DNA of 64,000 nt. Source: Procambarus clarkii. Taxonomy: Eukaryota; Arthropoda; Malacostraca; Decapoda; Cambaridae. The number at the start of each line of letters is the position of its first letter. Position 1 is the first letter of the stretch. A model generated the notes under the pieces. That model had not been told where the DNA came from, ran no database searches, and was given only the letters and a program-made list of their open reading frames with translations. Positions 1 through 10,857 of this stretch are shown here, piece after piece. Location of the stretch: contig NC_091220.1 in assembly GCF_040958095.1 (NCBI RefSeq), forward strand, positions 28,388,992 to 28,452,991, written 5' to 3'. Both the position numbers and the translations under genes were made by a program.

Positions 1-1860
1 TGTATCCTGCCTCCTCCGAGGTCATTACCCAGCACCATCTGTACATGCTCTAGGGGTAACTTAGGGGCTACAGCTACTATAGCTTTCTCGACTCCGCAGT
101 CGGCAATCAGCTGTACTTCGTGAAGTGGCAACCTGTATTCCTCCCCCACACTGCGTATCCTCACCACTCCCACAGGTGAATCATTAAATTCCTTGGGGAG
201 AATACTCCTGGTTACCATACTTATGTCAGCACCCGTATCTCGAAGAACGGCAACCCCCACTGGGTCTGACTTTCCAAACTTCACGTTGGCCTCGAAAACG
301 AAGGGATGTTCACCCAACTTCATTTCCCAACCATTCACGTTGGGTCCACTATAATATGGGGTGTGAACAAACACTCTCTCCTCTTCCAACATTAATCCTA
401 CATTCCTTTGGTGCTCCTCACACTCGCGGGCATAATGTCCTCTCACGCCACAGTTGTAGCATCGGCTGCCTCCCCTGGGCGGCCACTCGCTAGTCCCTCT
501 GGCGGTACCACTTGCGGACGTCCCCTGGGTCCTCCTTGGACTCCCTGTCGTCGTGTCCGGGACTGCAGCACTCGCTCCCGAGTTAGGTCCACTGCTCACA
601 GCTTGGGGCTTCCTCCCCGCGTCTCTTGAGCTCTTGAACCGCGTCACTTCATCGGGCACACTACTCATGGGAGAGTCCCCACTCGTCCTCGCTCCTCCTG
701 AACTCCTAAGGTTCCCTCCCGACCTGGGGTAAGGCGAGTGTTTGGGCGGCCCCTCCCTCCTGATATGTAGCGCCTCCTCCAGCATGTCGGCTCGATCCGC
801 TGCAGCCTTCAGGTCCTTAATACCTGCTTCTCTCAACCTTACTCGCAACTCAGGATGAAGCACTGACATAAACTTCTCCATCACTATCAGTCGTTTGATA
901 TCATCCACCGACTCCGCTTCCTCCGCCTTCAACCATCGTAGGAATTTCCGTTCCATATCCCTGGCGGTCTCGGCGTAAGTCTTTCCCGACGCTCTTGTAC
1001 ACTCTCTGAACCGCTTCCGGTACATCTCCGGAGTCAGCCGAAATGAGTGGAGAACCGCATTCTTAATCGCGTCATAACTAGTACACTCCTCTAGGTCCAG
1101 CATGTTATAGGCTTCCCGGGCCTCACCAGTCAACCTGCCCTGGACCAGAGCAGCCCAATCATCTTCCGGCCACTCCTTCAGAGTTGCTATCCGTTCAAAG
1201 TGTTCGAAGAACGCCTCAGCTTCTTGTGGTTCGAACGTAGGTAAGTCACGTTCCCTTACCTTGAGGTCATCCCGCCGTGCAGGTAGTGAGGGCAGACCAC
1301 GTTCAACGCGACGCAATTCGACTTCTTTCTTTGCCTTTATCTCCTCCAGTCGCAGTTGTCTCTCCTTCTTCTCGCTGCAGCCGAGCTTCTCGCTCCTCTC
1401 GCTGCATTTGCGCTTCTCTCTCCTCTCGTCGCAGCTGGGCTTCCAGTTGCATCTTCATTATTTCCAGTTGCAGGCTCCTCTTACTACAGCTGGACCTTCC
1501 ACTGCTCCCATGTTCACTGTGAATTCTCTCCACACTGGTAGGCGCTTGGGGAGGCCCTAGTCAGGACGGTTCACCTTGCGACGGCTCTCCTCGGGACGGC
1601 TCCTCTTGAGATGGCTCCTCTCCCGTCGCTTCCTCTCGAGCTGTGAGCTGTGCCATGATCTCTATCCTTCGCTCCGCTACCTTAGTCGTCCTCAACCTGA
1701 TCCCAAAGTGGTTTGCCACTTGTTGGAGCTGGGCCTTGGTACACTCCTCCAAAATTCTCTCGTCCCTTGTGTCAATAAATTTCTTTACTTTGTCCTCCTC
1801 CATCTCTATATCATTGAGCATACACGACAGCACAGACAAGTTAGTAGGCACTAATTTCAC
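1..1860 (-). pseudogene. Ty3/Gypsy-like gag-protease relic, runs off the left edge
   Basis: Read on the minus strand this is the front of an LTR-retrotransposon polyprotein. The first part (1860 to 1561) contains a SAP-like segment (LQQVANHFGIRLRTTK). It is followed by a coiled, Glu/Arg-rich stretch, a gag core around 1250-740 containing LTPEMYRKRFRE, a CCHC zinc knuckle at 461-420 (CYNCGVRGHYAREC) and an aspartic-protease start DTGAD at 239-225. The frame is open from about 1370 to base 1. It is broken by an in-frame TGA near 1560 and a frameshift near 1375, so Gag cannot be made as one chain. Protease and zinc-knuckle motifs are seen directly; assignment to Ty3/Gypsy rather than BEL is inferred from the SCAN-like gag core. 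RT and integrase, if present, lie outside the window. Confidence 0.8.
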
Positions 1861-2004
1861 CGTTTCAGTCCCTTAGCCGGTTGAGTAACAGTACTACTGA
1901 ATTCACTGGCCACACTGTATTAGTACCCTGGCAACACTTGTCTTGAAATTTGGGCCACACTGTAGCTTCATCCACGCTTCCTGGCGAAGTTCCCAGTTCT
2001 TGGC

Positions 2005-2035
2005 TACCGGGGTTCGAATCCTGGCAAGGTCGCCA
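2005..2035 (-). promoter_or_regulatory. Candidate primer-binding site with long tRNA-3'-end match
   Basis: On the minus strand the segment starts TGGCGACCTTGCC and continues into GGATTCGAACC, the complement of a tRNA T-arm and acceptor end terminating in CCA. It lies about 150 bases upstream of the gag frame, where a reverse-transcription primer site should be. The match to tRNA architecture (about 28 nt) is longer than a usual primer-binding site. The acceptor bases resemble an Arg tRNA but this is uncertain. The 12-base core (GCAAGGTCGCCA on the plus strand, 2024-2035) occurs again at 2409-2420. Confidence 0.5.
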
Positions 2036-2041
2036 GTTCTC

Positions 2042-3690
2042 TGTCACGTGGGGGTGGGGTGGTCCGGGGCTCTGCTAACACTCGGCTGCTAGGGGCTCAA
2101 AAGACCCAAATACTCAGCCCCTCCGACTCCCGGGATCTACCGGAGCCTCCCTGGTCACACGGGAGAGGACCAACAATGCCCACCTCCGCAGGTCTTTGCT
2201 TCCACCACAAAGGGGTGCCACTGATTCACCCTGGAAGCCCTTCAGTCAAACACGGGGAAACTGCAGTTAACAGTTCCGGCCTAGACCCGTGGGGGAGTGA
2301 AGGAAGACTCAGGCTTACCTATAACCATAACCTCCCTGAGCCTTGCCTGCCAGACAAAAAAAGGTTGCAGGAACTCCTTTCCCGCCTGTCTTCTCTATCT
2401 TCCTCTTAGCAAGGTCGCCAGCTGGGTTATTATATCTGCACCCCAGCAATGCAGTTCAGTGGGTGTATTATATATTGTTTGTAGCCAGAAATGTATGCTC
2501 ATAGAGAAATATCATAAATGGAGGCACACTCAAACACAGTAATAAAATGTGTGGATTTACTGATGCAAATTACATGAACACACACACACAATCACAAGTA
2601 ATACATGAATATGGAAATATGGATAATGAGTCGGGAGATCGTCAGCCTCCTCTTCCACGACCTCCAACACTCCTTCAACTGGGCAGGAAGACAGGAGTCT
2701 CACACTCTCACAGGAGGGCCTCTTCACCACGTCGGCACCTCTGCTTCACTGTCCTGCCATCCATACACACTGTCCTCTCTGACAGTCCTGGACACAAGCT
2801 GCCTTGCAGCCTATTCTACTCTTAAAGTAATCAAGTCTTGCTGCCACATACACAAGTAAATATTGTGGCCTAACTAGCCTACTCATACAAGGGGTAATGG
2901 GAGGGAAAATGATCTACCTTACATTCCTGGCTCACGACGCCTGTCCCTCGATGGTGTGAGGTTCCCACGCTTCCTTGGGTCGATCCTTGACGATCCAGGA
3001 CGTTCCACAGGTCCTCAGGTGTCGTGAAGCCTTCGCGTCGTCGCCGTTCCAATCCCTGAGATTCAGCTGCCCCAATCCTGGTTCATCGATGGGCGCTGAG
3101 CTAATCACTATTTTTCCCTACACTCGCCTCTCCTACAAGGCGTTGCTCCTTGTCCTAGGCACGGTGTCGTCCTTCCAAGATTCTCAGTGGATGTGACCCC
3201 AGTCACAGCTAGGCCTGCCCGCCCACCTTCCAGACCTCAACGTCCAGCCAGCGGCGCCGCCCAGCGTCGTCGCCGACTATTTTCCAAGTTTGGCACTTCT
3301 CTGCTCACTGAACTTGGTTCCTCTTTTGCTTCCCAGAAGCGCAGGGTCTCCAATAACTATGATGGGCTGCGATGGCCAGCTCAATCCACTGAACAAGGTT
3401 TGCAGAGCCTCCAATCCTTGAGAGCAGACCGAGGCGCGTCCTGTCGCTTCCAAGGTCAGAACCACTCTGACGTTGGCGCCGCCCGGGGTACTCGGTGACG
3501 TCATGGCGGGCCCTGATTTGTCGCCCGCGACCTACGTCGGCCAATCCGCGATCGGCTAATGTCCCTTCCAAAAGGTCATATCTGCCATAGGGGATACTGT
3601 TTCATTTTATAACAGGGCGCCAATTTTCCTTTATTTACAACTTATAATATAACTTCCTTCCCTTAACTGGCAGCCGGTCTGGTCGCCACA
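2042..3690 (-). repeat. Possible 5' LTR of the minus-strand Gypsy relic
   Basis: On the minus strand the interval starts TGTGGCGACCAGACC (at 3690) and ends GTGACA (at 2042), so it has TG...CA ends and sits just before the primer-binding-site candidate. A polyadenylation-type AATAAA lies near its minus-strand beginning (about 3630). The partner LTR is outside the window, so the boundaries cannot be confirmed. The second copy of the primer-site core at 2409-2420 leaves open a shorter LTR ending near 2421. No gene is visible inside; a short CA run lies near 2580. Confidence 0.3.
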
Positions 3691-3787
3691 TATATCATTA
3701 GACTCCCTGAACCTCAGAGAATCAGTAGGGAGAGCTGATATGACTCTTTAAGCCGGCAAACGGAAGAAATAGGAGAGGGCACCGTAA

Positions 3788-4020
3788 CAATAATAATAAT
3801 AAATAATATAATAATAATAACAAATAGTATAATGATAAGCAATTATTTTTAATGAATCAAATAGCTAATTAGGGTGCATGATAAATAATTAGTGACTAAT
3901 GCATAACAATAAAGTATTAAAGAATAATTATGATGAATAATCTGTATAATGATAAAGTATTAAATCAATTACAATTAATAGTTACATCTATAATTAGTAA
4001 TTGAAAGTTGCATTATTTGA
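3788..4020. repeat. AT-rich tract with ATA/AAT trinucleotide runs
   Basis: Runs of AAT/ATA units (about 3791-3830) grade into a very AT-rich stretch with repeated taat and attaat words. There is no coding potential. Confidence 0.7.
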
Positions 4021-4040
4021 ATATACACTAATTACAATTC

Positions 4041-5110
4041 ATGGTAACATTTCTTAGCTATCTGCAGGCTTTTCACTTTAGGGGTTCCGGCGGAGCACCC
4101 CCCCATCCCGTGAGGGCCAGCGGCACAGAACCCCCAACCCTGAAGAGCGAGCGGCGGCTGGCCACTGTAACTAGGAATGTGACTACTCGCACTGTGGCTC
4201 TAACCGTGCCCGTGACAGATTTCCCTGACCGAAAAAATTACCAAACCGGGTCTGCTAGACAGATGCTACAAGTGAAACAGCTTCCTTGCCGAGGCCAACG
4301 GAGCGCCATCGCGACGTGCCATGAGCATAGAGAGGCAAGAGCCCACCAACTAGACCTTGCGAGTCGAGTGTTTCTCGCCAACCTTTAACTAGGAATATGG
4401 CCACTCGTTTCTGTGACAGCAACCGTGCCCGCATCCCAGGAGAGGGCATTAAAAACAGCCGGGTTCCTCCTGACTGAAAAAGGTACCAAACCCGTTCTAC
4501 TAGGCAGTTAAAACTAACTGTTCACAGTTAAAGTTAAACTAGCCGTTCTACTAGGCAGTTAACATGCTGCAAGTTAAACAGCATCCTTGGTAAGGCCAAC
4601 GGAGCATCATTGCAACGATCCAGAGCGTAGAGGGCAATTAGGTGTACCCCCATGCAATGTCCTTGTGAGGTGATCGTACAGCAGGGATTGTACGCCCAAG
4701 TAGGGGCGCTGTGCACGATGTCGTAAGTCTGGTCATCGCTGAAGCCCACCCTCACAGGGACCAATCCTGTAAGGCTGGCCCCAGGGCGGGTGTGGGAAGT
4801 GGGAAGCCGCCTACACCGATGTCGACCCCGTGTCCGTCGTTGTCGCTGCGGCCCGCCCCACGGCGGTGAGGGTGGTGTCGACTTCATGGGTGCAGTAGTC
4901 TGCCCTCGGGCTCCATCCCTTTTCCTCGTTCATCAATGGTGTACCTTGTGCGCCTTCCGTAATCGGTTCTGGAAGTATTAAGGCAGTAAGGGTGGGCAGA
5001 AGCGGGCATGCAGTAGGAACGTGACGGGCAAGGAATCTACCCCTTAAAGGTACTGCTGGAATTAGTTTGTAAGAGGGCGGGATATTTTCCGGAAGCAAAC
5101 TGGGCAACTG
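4041..5110. other. GC-rich block of unknown nature with an internal imperfect duplication
   Basis: This block is sharply GC-richer than its AT-rich left flank. A segment at about 4165-4330 recurs in diverged form at about 4388-4610: both contain an aaccgtgcccg word, a ccctgac/cctgactgaaaaa word and a ccttg...aaggccaacggagc word. Short overlapping frames exist on the minus strand (4887-4534 and 5107-4811) but carry no motif I recognise. It could be LTR or untranslated retroelement sequence; I do not assign a function. Confidence 0.35.
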
Positions 5111-5159
5111 TCATTAATTGATAATCCTCCTTGTAGGTTAGGAGTAGGACTATCCCGGA

Positions 5160-5195
5160 CTGGCAGTAGGAGGATTGATATCCTCCTACTGCCAG
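5160..5195. repeat. Perfect 16-bp stem hairpin
   Basis: CTGGCAGTAGGAGGAT (5160-5175) is followed by a 4-base loop (TGAT) and its exact reverse complement (5180-5195). It lies just downstream (minus strand) of the protease relic at 5207-5578. Confidence 0.9.
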
Positions 5196-5206
5196 CTAAC
5201 AGTCGA

Positions 5207-5578
5207 TCATCTCCAATTAGGCCTCTCAGAATCAAACTGATTAGCTCCAGTATCCCTAAGGATACTAACCTCCCCCTCAGGTTGTCCTTCTATGCTGACC
5301 CAACCTTTACTGATATACCGATCGCCTATATACCGATCGTTCATTAAGTTTGCTTTCTGTGGTTTGTCCTGTAGTTCATCAATACACTTCTTCCGGGGAT
5401 CACACATGGTCAGGGTCACAACTCTCTTGCCCTGCCGACAATCTCGCATCATGTGACCCGATCTGTTACACTTGTAACATCTTATCTGGAAGAAGTCTCT
5501 TCTGTACGTTCCCGAGTGGCTCTGACTCTGAATGAAATATTTACACATCGCTGGAACATTTGTAAATATTTCATTCAA
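5207..5578 (-). pseudogene. Second Gypsy-like gag-protease fragment
   Basis: This 123-residue minus-strand frame carries a CCHC zinc knuckle, CYKCNRSGHMMRDC (about 5479-5438), then a linker and the protease signature LRDTGANQ (about 5260-5240) just before a stop. The order knuckle-protease is that of LTR-retrotransposon Gag-Pol. It is far shorter than a real polyprotein: the gag body is absent and the frame stops inside the protease. It differs clearly in sequence from the fragment at 1-1860, so it represents another family or an old copy. Its upstream end coincides with the inverted repeat at 5529-5577. Confidence 0.7.
5529..5577. repeat. Perfect 17-bp inverted repeat
   Basis: TGAATGAAATATTTACA at 5529-5545 is matched by its exact reverse complement at 5561-5577 across a 15-base spacer. 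It coincides with the broken upstream end of the gag fragment and may mark a rearrangement by fold-back priming. Confidence 0.85.
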
Positions 5579-5819
5579 AATGATCTGCTACCAGAAATTT
5601 TAGCCAAATATCCCCAGTTTGCTAACTGTAGGTAGTAACTGAGTGATTGTAACCTATCCACCGCTGCCCACTGGATGGGGCACATAAAAGAAGACAGCAA
5701 TGAACACAATGATAAGGTTGTTTGGGTTAAGTACATAAAAATTGGCAGATTGGGTAACACTAGATACAGAGCAAATTTAAAGCTCGGTGTAAGAAACTAC
5801 GAAGATGAAATTAGGTACT

Positions 5820-6262
5820 TTTTGTTTTTGTTTTTAATTGAGGCAAAAGTTTGACAGCTTTTCAATTCACTAGAGAGTGAGTTCTATAGACTAGGTCCCT
5901 TAATTTGCATAGAGTGTTTACACAGATTAAGTTTGCCCTGAGGATATCAAAGAGATATTTATTTCTAGTGTGGTGATAATGGGTCCTATTATATCTGTCC
6001 AGGGAGAGTTTCAGAGCATGGTTTGCATTTAAGAACAGGGTTTTGTAAATGTAGTTGACACAAGAGAATGTGTGGAGGGAGTTAGTATTTAGCAAGTTTA
6101 GGGATTTAAAGAAGGGAGCTGAGTGTTGTCTGAAAGCAGAGTTTGTTATTATTCTGATAGCAGATTTTTGCTGGGTGATGATGGGCTTAAGGTGGTTTGC
6201 AGTGGTAGACCCCCATGCACAGATACCATATAATAATACCATATTATAATTCTGTACCACCC
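5820..6262 (-). mobile_element. LINE 3'-end fragment (RT C-terminal region)
   Basis: The minus-strand frame ending at 5862 encodes the tail of a non-LTR reverse transcriptase: YGICAWG, a QQKSAIRII block and a LNLLNTNSLHTFSCVNYIYK block, a pattern typical of the region after the RT core in RTE/Jockey-group LINEs. It is truncated at its 5' side beside a (TC)n run, and at its 3' side ends in an A-rich tail near 5820-5835. The same family occurs at 29463-29850. About 240 bases to the left (5581-5815) hold no recognised gene. Confidence 0.65.
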
Positions 6263-6276
6263 TGTCCACAGCTGTG

Positions 6277-6278
<2 letters not shown>

Positions 6279-6330
<52 letters not shown>
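6279..6330. repeat. (TC)26 microsatellite
   Basis: This is an uninterrupted TC dinucleotide run of 52 bases. It produces an artefactual Arg-Glu repeat in the reverse frames. Confidence 0.95.
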
Positions 6331-6334
<4 letters not shown>

Positions 6335-7440
6335 CTACTTTCTGGGAAGCCTCACTAGGACAAGAACAAACACCTACAGTTGATATACATTTAATAGACA
6401 GAGAACATATACAAGACACATACAAGATAATAATATTGCCTTCACACTCTATGCTATTATAACCAGGCTGCTATTCAATACCGTCAAACTCTGTCAACCG
6501 TTTATATCAAGTGGTAGCCCAACCCCTGGCTCGCCACTTATTCCACCAACCTCACCAAGTGGGTTGAATCTTGTAACACACTATGGCACTATCAGCCCTA
6601 GAAAGCGTATAAATACATACAGATAACTCAGTCTATGACTGTAACTCTATAAACATCAGTATAAATATTCCTTGATACAAAATAAATAACCAGTCACCCA
6701 CCTTCCACTGCGTCTTGCACACCAGTGATAATCTAGCACTCTACCAACTCTCTACAAGTAGTCAATAAGAACCCCCTCCCTACATCTAGAGGTTCACTAC
6801 CCTGAACACTTTCAGGTTCTTCCAGGATTATCTAACTCCAGCTCTCTTATTCTGGGTTTCTCTTTTTCTACCTTATTCTTCATCTGCAGTTTTAATTATC
6901 TTTATTCAACATTCAACAATTGAATTATCTATTCAACAATTCCAGTTGAATAAGTGACAATTGGAAGGGTCTTGCCCCTCTCGACCGCAATTAGACAGCC
7001 AGAATACCATCTCACTCTAAAACTGGACATTTCATCCCCTGGAGTTCTAGCTGTACCTGTACTTCTTTATTTATTTCAGTGTCAGTGATTGGAAGGAGTA
7101 CTTACACCTGAGCTGAATAAATGAAACACGTGAATGAAACAACGCGAAAACAAGCACCCGAGGAAGAAACTCCGATTAGTAAATGTTATGTAAAAACGAA
7201 AAAATAAAACAAAACAAAACACAAGGCAGATCCTATGAAACAAAAAGACGATTCGAACCCCTGGGAAGAATCTCCTTTTTTGTGCGTGTGCGATTCCAGG
7301 ATCTATATCTTTTCTTGGAAACGTAATGGGAAGAATACAAAAAAAAAAAAACTGAAATAGTTTTGCATCAAATATGACTCAGCATGATGTAGAAAAAATG
7401 TTAAATGAGAAATAGCGTGCGAGGGAGATCCCTCCGCGCG
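6331..7440. other. No recognisable gene (about 1.1 kb)
   Basis: I see no long frame and no motif. A ggttcgaatc-like word on the minus strand near 7250 resembles a tRNA B box, but no matching A box is visible, so a SINE is not called. A-rich runs occur near 7205 and 7340. Confidence 0.5.
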
Positions 7441-7443
7441 GTA

Positions 7444-7720
7444 TTATCCTAGAGCACAACATGAAACTAATTTGTGAGCGCTATCAGTACTATGAGATGT
7501 CAGCGTATGTACATATACATGCATGTATATAAATATTAGTATATTTTGGTAGCAGTCTTTCTTGTAAACATATGTTGTTAAATATGACCGAAAAAGTAAG
7601 ATTAATACTTCTAGCACGAATTTTCTCAATATTTCTTATGTTTCTTTTTACTGTCGATAGTAATTGAAAAATCAATTCTCCAAAATTCATTTTTATTTCT
7701 AGTCTGACGCGACGCTTGAA
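7444..7720 (-). pseudogene. Possible Penelope-like retroelement fragment
   Basis: A short minus-strand frame (7690-7490) has the order FQLLSTVKRNIRNIEKI, SVIFNNICL and LLPKYTN before dissolving into a TA/CA-rich tail. I recall similar short frames in decapod transcripts and link them tentatively to the N-terminal part of Penelope-like reverse transcriptases. No catalytic motif is present, so the family is not proven. Its 5' portion lies in the 259-bp duplicated block. Confidence 0.3.
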
Positions 7721-8111
7721 CGCGTTTCGTAATAACTTATTACATTTTCAAAGACTTTAGTTTACACACACACAACTGTAACCTGAAAACACTAAACAGA
7801 GTTTTACTTATGCTAAACAATTAAACAGCTTGTCTTATTGTCTAATTGTCTTAAGTAAGATTAATACTTCTAGCACGAATTTTCTCAATATTTCTTATGT
7901 TTCTTTTTACTGTCGATAGTAATTGAAAAATCAATTCTCCAAAATTCATTTTTATTTCTAGTCTGACGCGACGCTTGAACGCGTTTCGTAATAACTTATT
8001 ACATTTTCAAAGACTTTAGTTTACACACACACAACTGTAACCTGAAAACACTAAACAGAGTTTTACTTATGCTAAACAATTAAACAGCTTGTCTTATTGT
8101 CTAATTGTCTA
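7594..8111. repeat. Two-copy tandem duplication, unit 259 bp
   Basis: The block starting aagtaagattaatactt at 7594 is repeated from 7853 with no difference I could find over about 250 bases. Both copies contain a (AC)n-like run and end in a tgtctaattgtct word. Near identity implies a recent duplication. Confidence 0.9.
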
Positions 8112-8249
8112 ATTGTTTTTTTGCTGTAATATTATTCAATAGTGTGTAGTGTGATATATTTATATAATAAAATGAGTGAATCATCGCTGTACTCAAAAAT
8201 ATGGTGTGCATATTGTTGATTCAATTATGTTCATCAAACAGTGAACAAA

Positions 8250-8895
8250 TACTTTGTCGGTTATTACACTATATACACAGGTTATATATAAGTATCTGCA
8301 TGTTTTGTTCACCATGACAAACCACTAAGTTGGTATGCTGAGTGGCAGTGGCAGTGGCAGGCAGTGACTGGCTGCCACTGGCTGCCACTCCCTCCCTCAC
8401 CTCACCTCATCTGACTTGCCACCATTCTCCACCCACCATACTGTTTTTGCTTTTATATACAGACGTTATATATAAGTATTTACATGTTTTGTTCACCATA
8501 ACTGTACATCTAAGCTTGTATGGTGAGTAAAGGCAGAGAGACGTAGCTACTCATACAGTCAGCTGGTGGCAGCCGCCCTCAAGGCCAGACGCACTAATAT
8601 TTCTCCTACAACAATACTGTTTGTGGTGTTATTACGCTATATACACACATTATATATAAATATCTACCTGTTTTATTCACCATACTTGTACAAGTAAACT
8701 GGTATGGTGCCCAAAGACCATCGTGGTCGTCAGTAAACAACATGATAAGTCCTGCAGACGACGCTCCTCCCTCACCAAAATGGCGGCTCCCAACCTCCTA
8801 CTCTCGCTGTTATCTCACTATACACACGTTATATATAAGTATCTACATTTGTGTTCACCATAGCGAACCACTAAGCTGGTATGGTGAGTGCAGTC
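8250..8895. repeat. Four-copy satellite, monomer about 179-184 bp
   Basis: The motif ttatatataagtat followed by a ttcaccat word and a ggtatggtg word occurs at 8281, 8465, 8649 and 8828, giving spacings of 184, 184 and 179. Each motif is preceded by an actatatacacac-like word; the other half of each monomer is strongly diverged. The array ends near 8895, and 8896-9185 holds no recognised gene. Confidence 0.85.
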
Positions 8896-9229
8896 AATAA
8901 AAGGTGGCCACACACACTCAAAAGACAACACCACCATCCTCCCTCCCACAGCATTACTCCTCCCTCCATGGCGCACAGCCGCCAAATATCACCACAATCC
9001 TGCTATTATCAGAACCCTGGTCAGTTTTATCACAGTCAGGGGTCTTCTGTAATAATATCATCGCTACATAATAGCATGAACAAGTATATTATGGCATTTT
9101 TAGGCGATGCTGTGGTCACAAGCTGAACAGCAGTGCTGTGAGCTCATGCTGCGTGCGTCAGGCTTGGTAGCTCACTCAATACTGAGGCCCCTAACACCCT
9201 GGAGTTTGGCCCACGATTTTTTTTTTAAA

Positions 9230-9392
9230 TGGCGTCTGTTTACAAGAGCCCTGATGAAGGTGTGGTGAACCCCGTGTATCCGCGGGCCGTTTAAATCTTG
9301 TGTAGTACTCCAAAGCATCACATGATGCGATGCGCAATTTACTGCAAGTCGGTCAAAGCATCATATGATGCGATGGGCAATTGAAGGGTTAA
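9230..9392. mobile_element. piggyBac-like element terminus abutting TTAA
   Basis: Read leftward from TTAA at 9389-9392 the sequence is CCCTTCAATTGCCC, which fits a piggyBac-type end (TTAA target, CCCTT start). A subterminal repeat follows: catcGCATCATATGATGC, with a near copy about 45 bases further in (around 9313-9335). No other end or transposase is visible to the left, so only this terminus is called. Confidence 0.5.
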
Positions 9393-10857
9393 GCGACAAA
9401 ACTCCCACACAGGGAATAGCTCAACTGACAGCTGATGCTTACAAGGTCTGCTTGAAGCACTTGCCTGTGAGGAGGGGGAGAAAGAGGACCACTCTAGAAA
9501 CAGAACGCAGACGACTGTACAGGAGAAGGAAAAAAATAACGGAAATGCTTCGACAGACACAACTATCACAAGCAAGGAAAACAAGCCTAAGCAGGGAGAT
9601 GGAAGAAATAGAACAAACGTTGAAGCGATCATATGAGTCTGAGGAAATGGAATTGGAACAGAAAGCTATACAAGAGATAAGGAAAAATCCGAAATATTTT
9701 TTCACATACGCAAAATCAAAATCAAAAACCTCGACCAGTATTGGACCGTTAATTACAAATGAAGGTACGTACACAGAGGACAACAAAGAGATTAGTGAAA
9801 TTCTAAGAGGCCAGTATGAGGCCTCATGTATGAGGTTTAGCACACCAATAAACAACATGAAAGTTGATTACCCAGACAGCTTCATTATGAGTGACATTCA
9901 AGCTGCAGATAATATAACGGATATTACCACAAACTCGGAAGACTTTGAAAGAGAAAGTGACAATATGCCTATGCACTCAGCTCCTGGGCCTGACTCATGG
10001 AATTCAATATTCATAAAGAAATGTAAAGTGCCAGTAGCGAGAGCACTCAGCATAATATAGAGAAAGAGCCTGGATACAGGGGAGATACCAGCAGCACTTA
10101 AATCTGCAGATATAGCTCAGTTGCACAAGGGGGGGAGTAAAGCCTTGGCAAAATATTATAGGCCAGTTGCACTAACATCACACATGAGAACGTTCAAATC
10201 CAGGGATCCCATCACAATGGTTGTACTCTTCAAGTCACTTGTGTTGTCCCGTCTTGAGTACTGCTCAGTACTCACTTCCCCCTTCAGAGCAGGAGAGATT
10301 GCTGAAATAGAGGGAATACAGAGAACATATACGGCACGCATAGACGCAATAAAGCACCTAAATTATTGGGATCGTCTCAAAGCCCTCCAAATGTACTCAC
10401 TACAAAGAAGACGAGAGAGATATCAAATAATATACACCTGGAAGATACTGGAGGGCCAAGTACCAAATCTACACAGTAAAATAACAACGTACTGGAGTGA
10501 ACGATATGGAAGAAAATGTAGAATAGACCCAGTGAAGAGCAGAGGTGCCATAGGCACAATCAGAGAACACTGTATAAACATCAGAGGTCCGCGGTTGATC
10601 AACGTCCTCCCAGCGACTAAAAGAAATATTGCCGGAACAACCGTGGACATCTTCAAGAGAGAACTGAACGGTTTTCTTAGAGAAGTTCCGGATCAGCCGG
10701 GCTGTGGTGGGTATGTGGCCCAGCGGTGGGTATGTTGCCTGTGGGTATGTGGCTTGGAGCGGCCAAGCAACAGCCTGGTGGACCAGACTCTCACAAGTCG
10801 AGCCTGGCCTCGGGCCAGGTTTGGAGAGTAGAAGAACTCCCAGAACCCCATCAACCA
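9393..10857 (+). pseudogene. CR1/Jockey-group LINE lacking endonuclease and the RT core
   Basis: The frame begins in the charged linker that follows the endonuclease (KNPKYFFTYAKSKSKTS) and reads MHSAPGPDSWNSIFIKKC, the usual RT entry motif. A TAG stop follows at about 10058, and the same frame continues through LHKGG and YYRPVALTSH. At about 10186 it jumps straight to a thumb/C-terminal segment (LVLSRLEYCSVLTSPF) and runs to 10831. The palm with the catalytic FADD box, which should lie between, is absent, so this is an internal deletion. The endonuclease is missing on the left, where the frame meets the TTAA of the piggyBac end. Same family as 13431-15845. A short duplication of gtgggtatgtggc lies at 10706-10755. 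Confidence 0.8.

Noticed and set aside
7210..7270. SINE suggested by a ggttcgaatc-like B box on the minus strand
   Set aside because: No A box at the right distance and no tail.
9439..9858. Minus-strand hydrophobic frame resembling a membrane protein
   Set aside because: It is the antisense shadow of the LINE linker frame on the plus strand.
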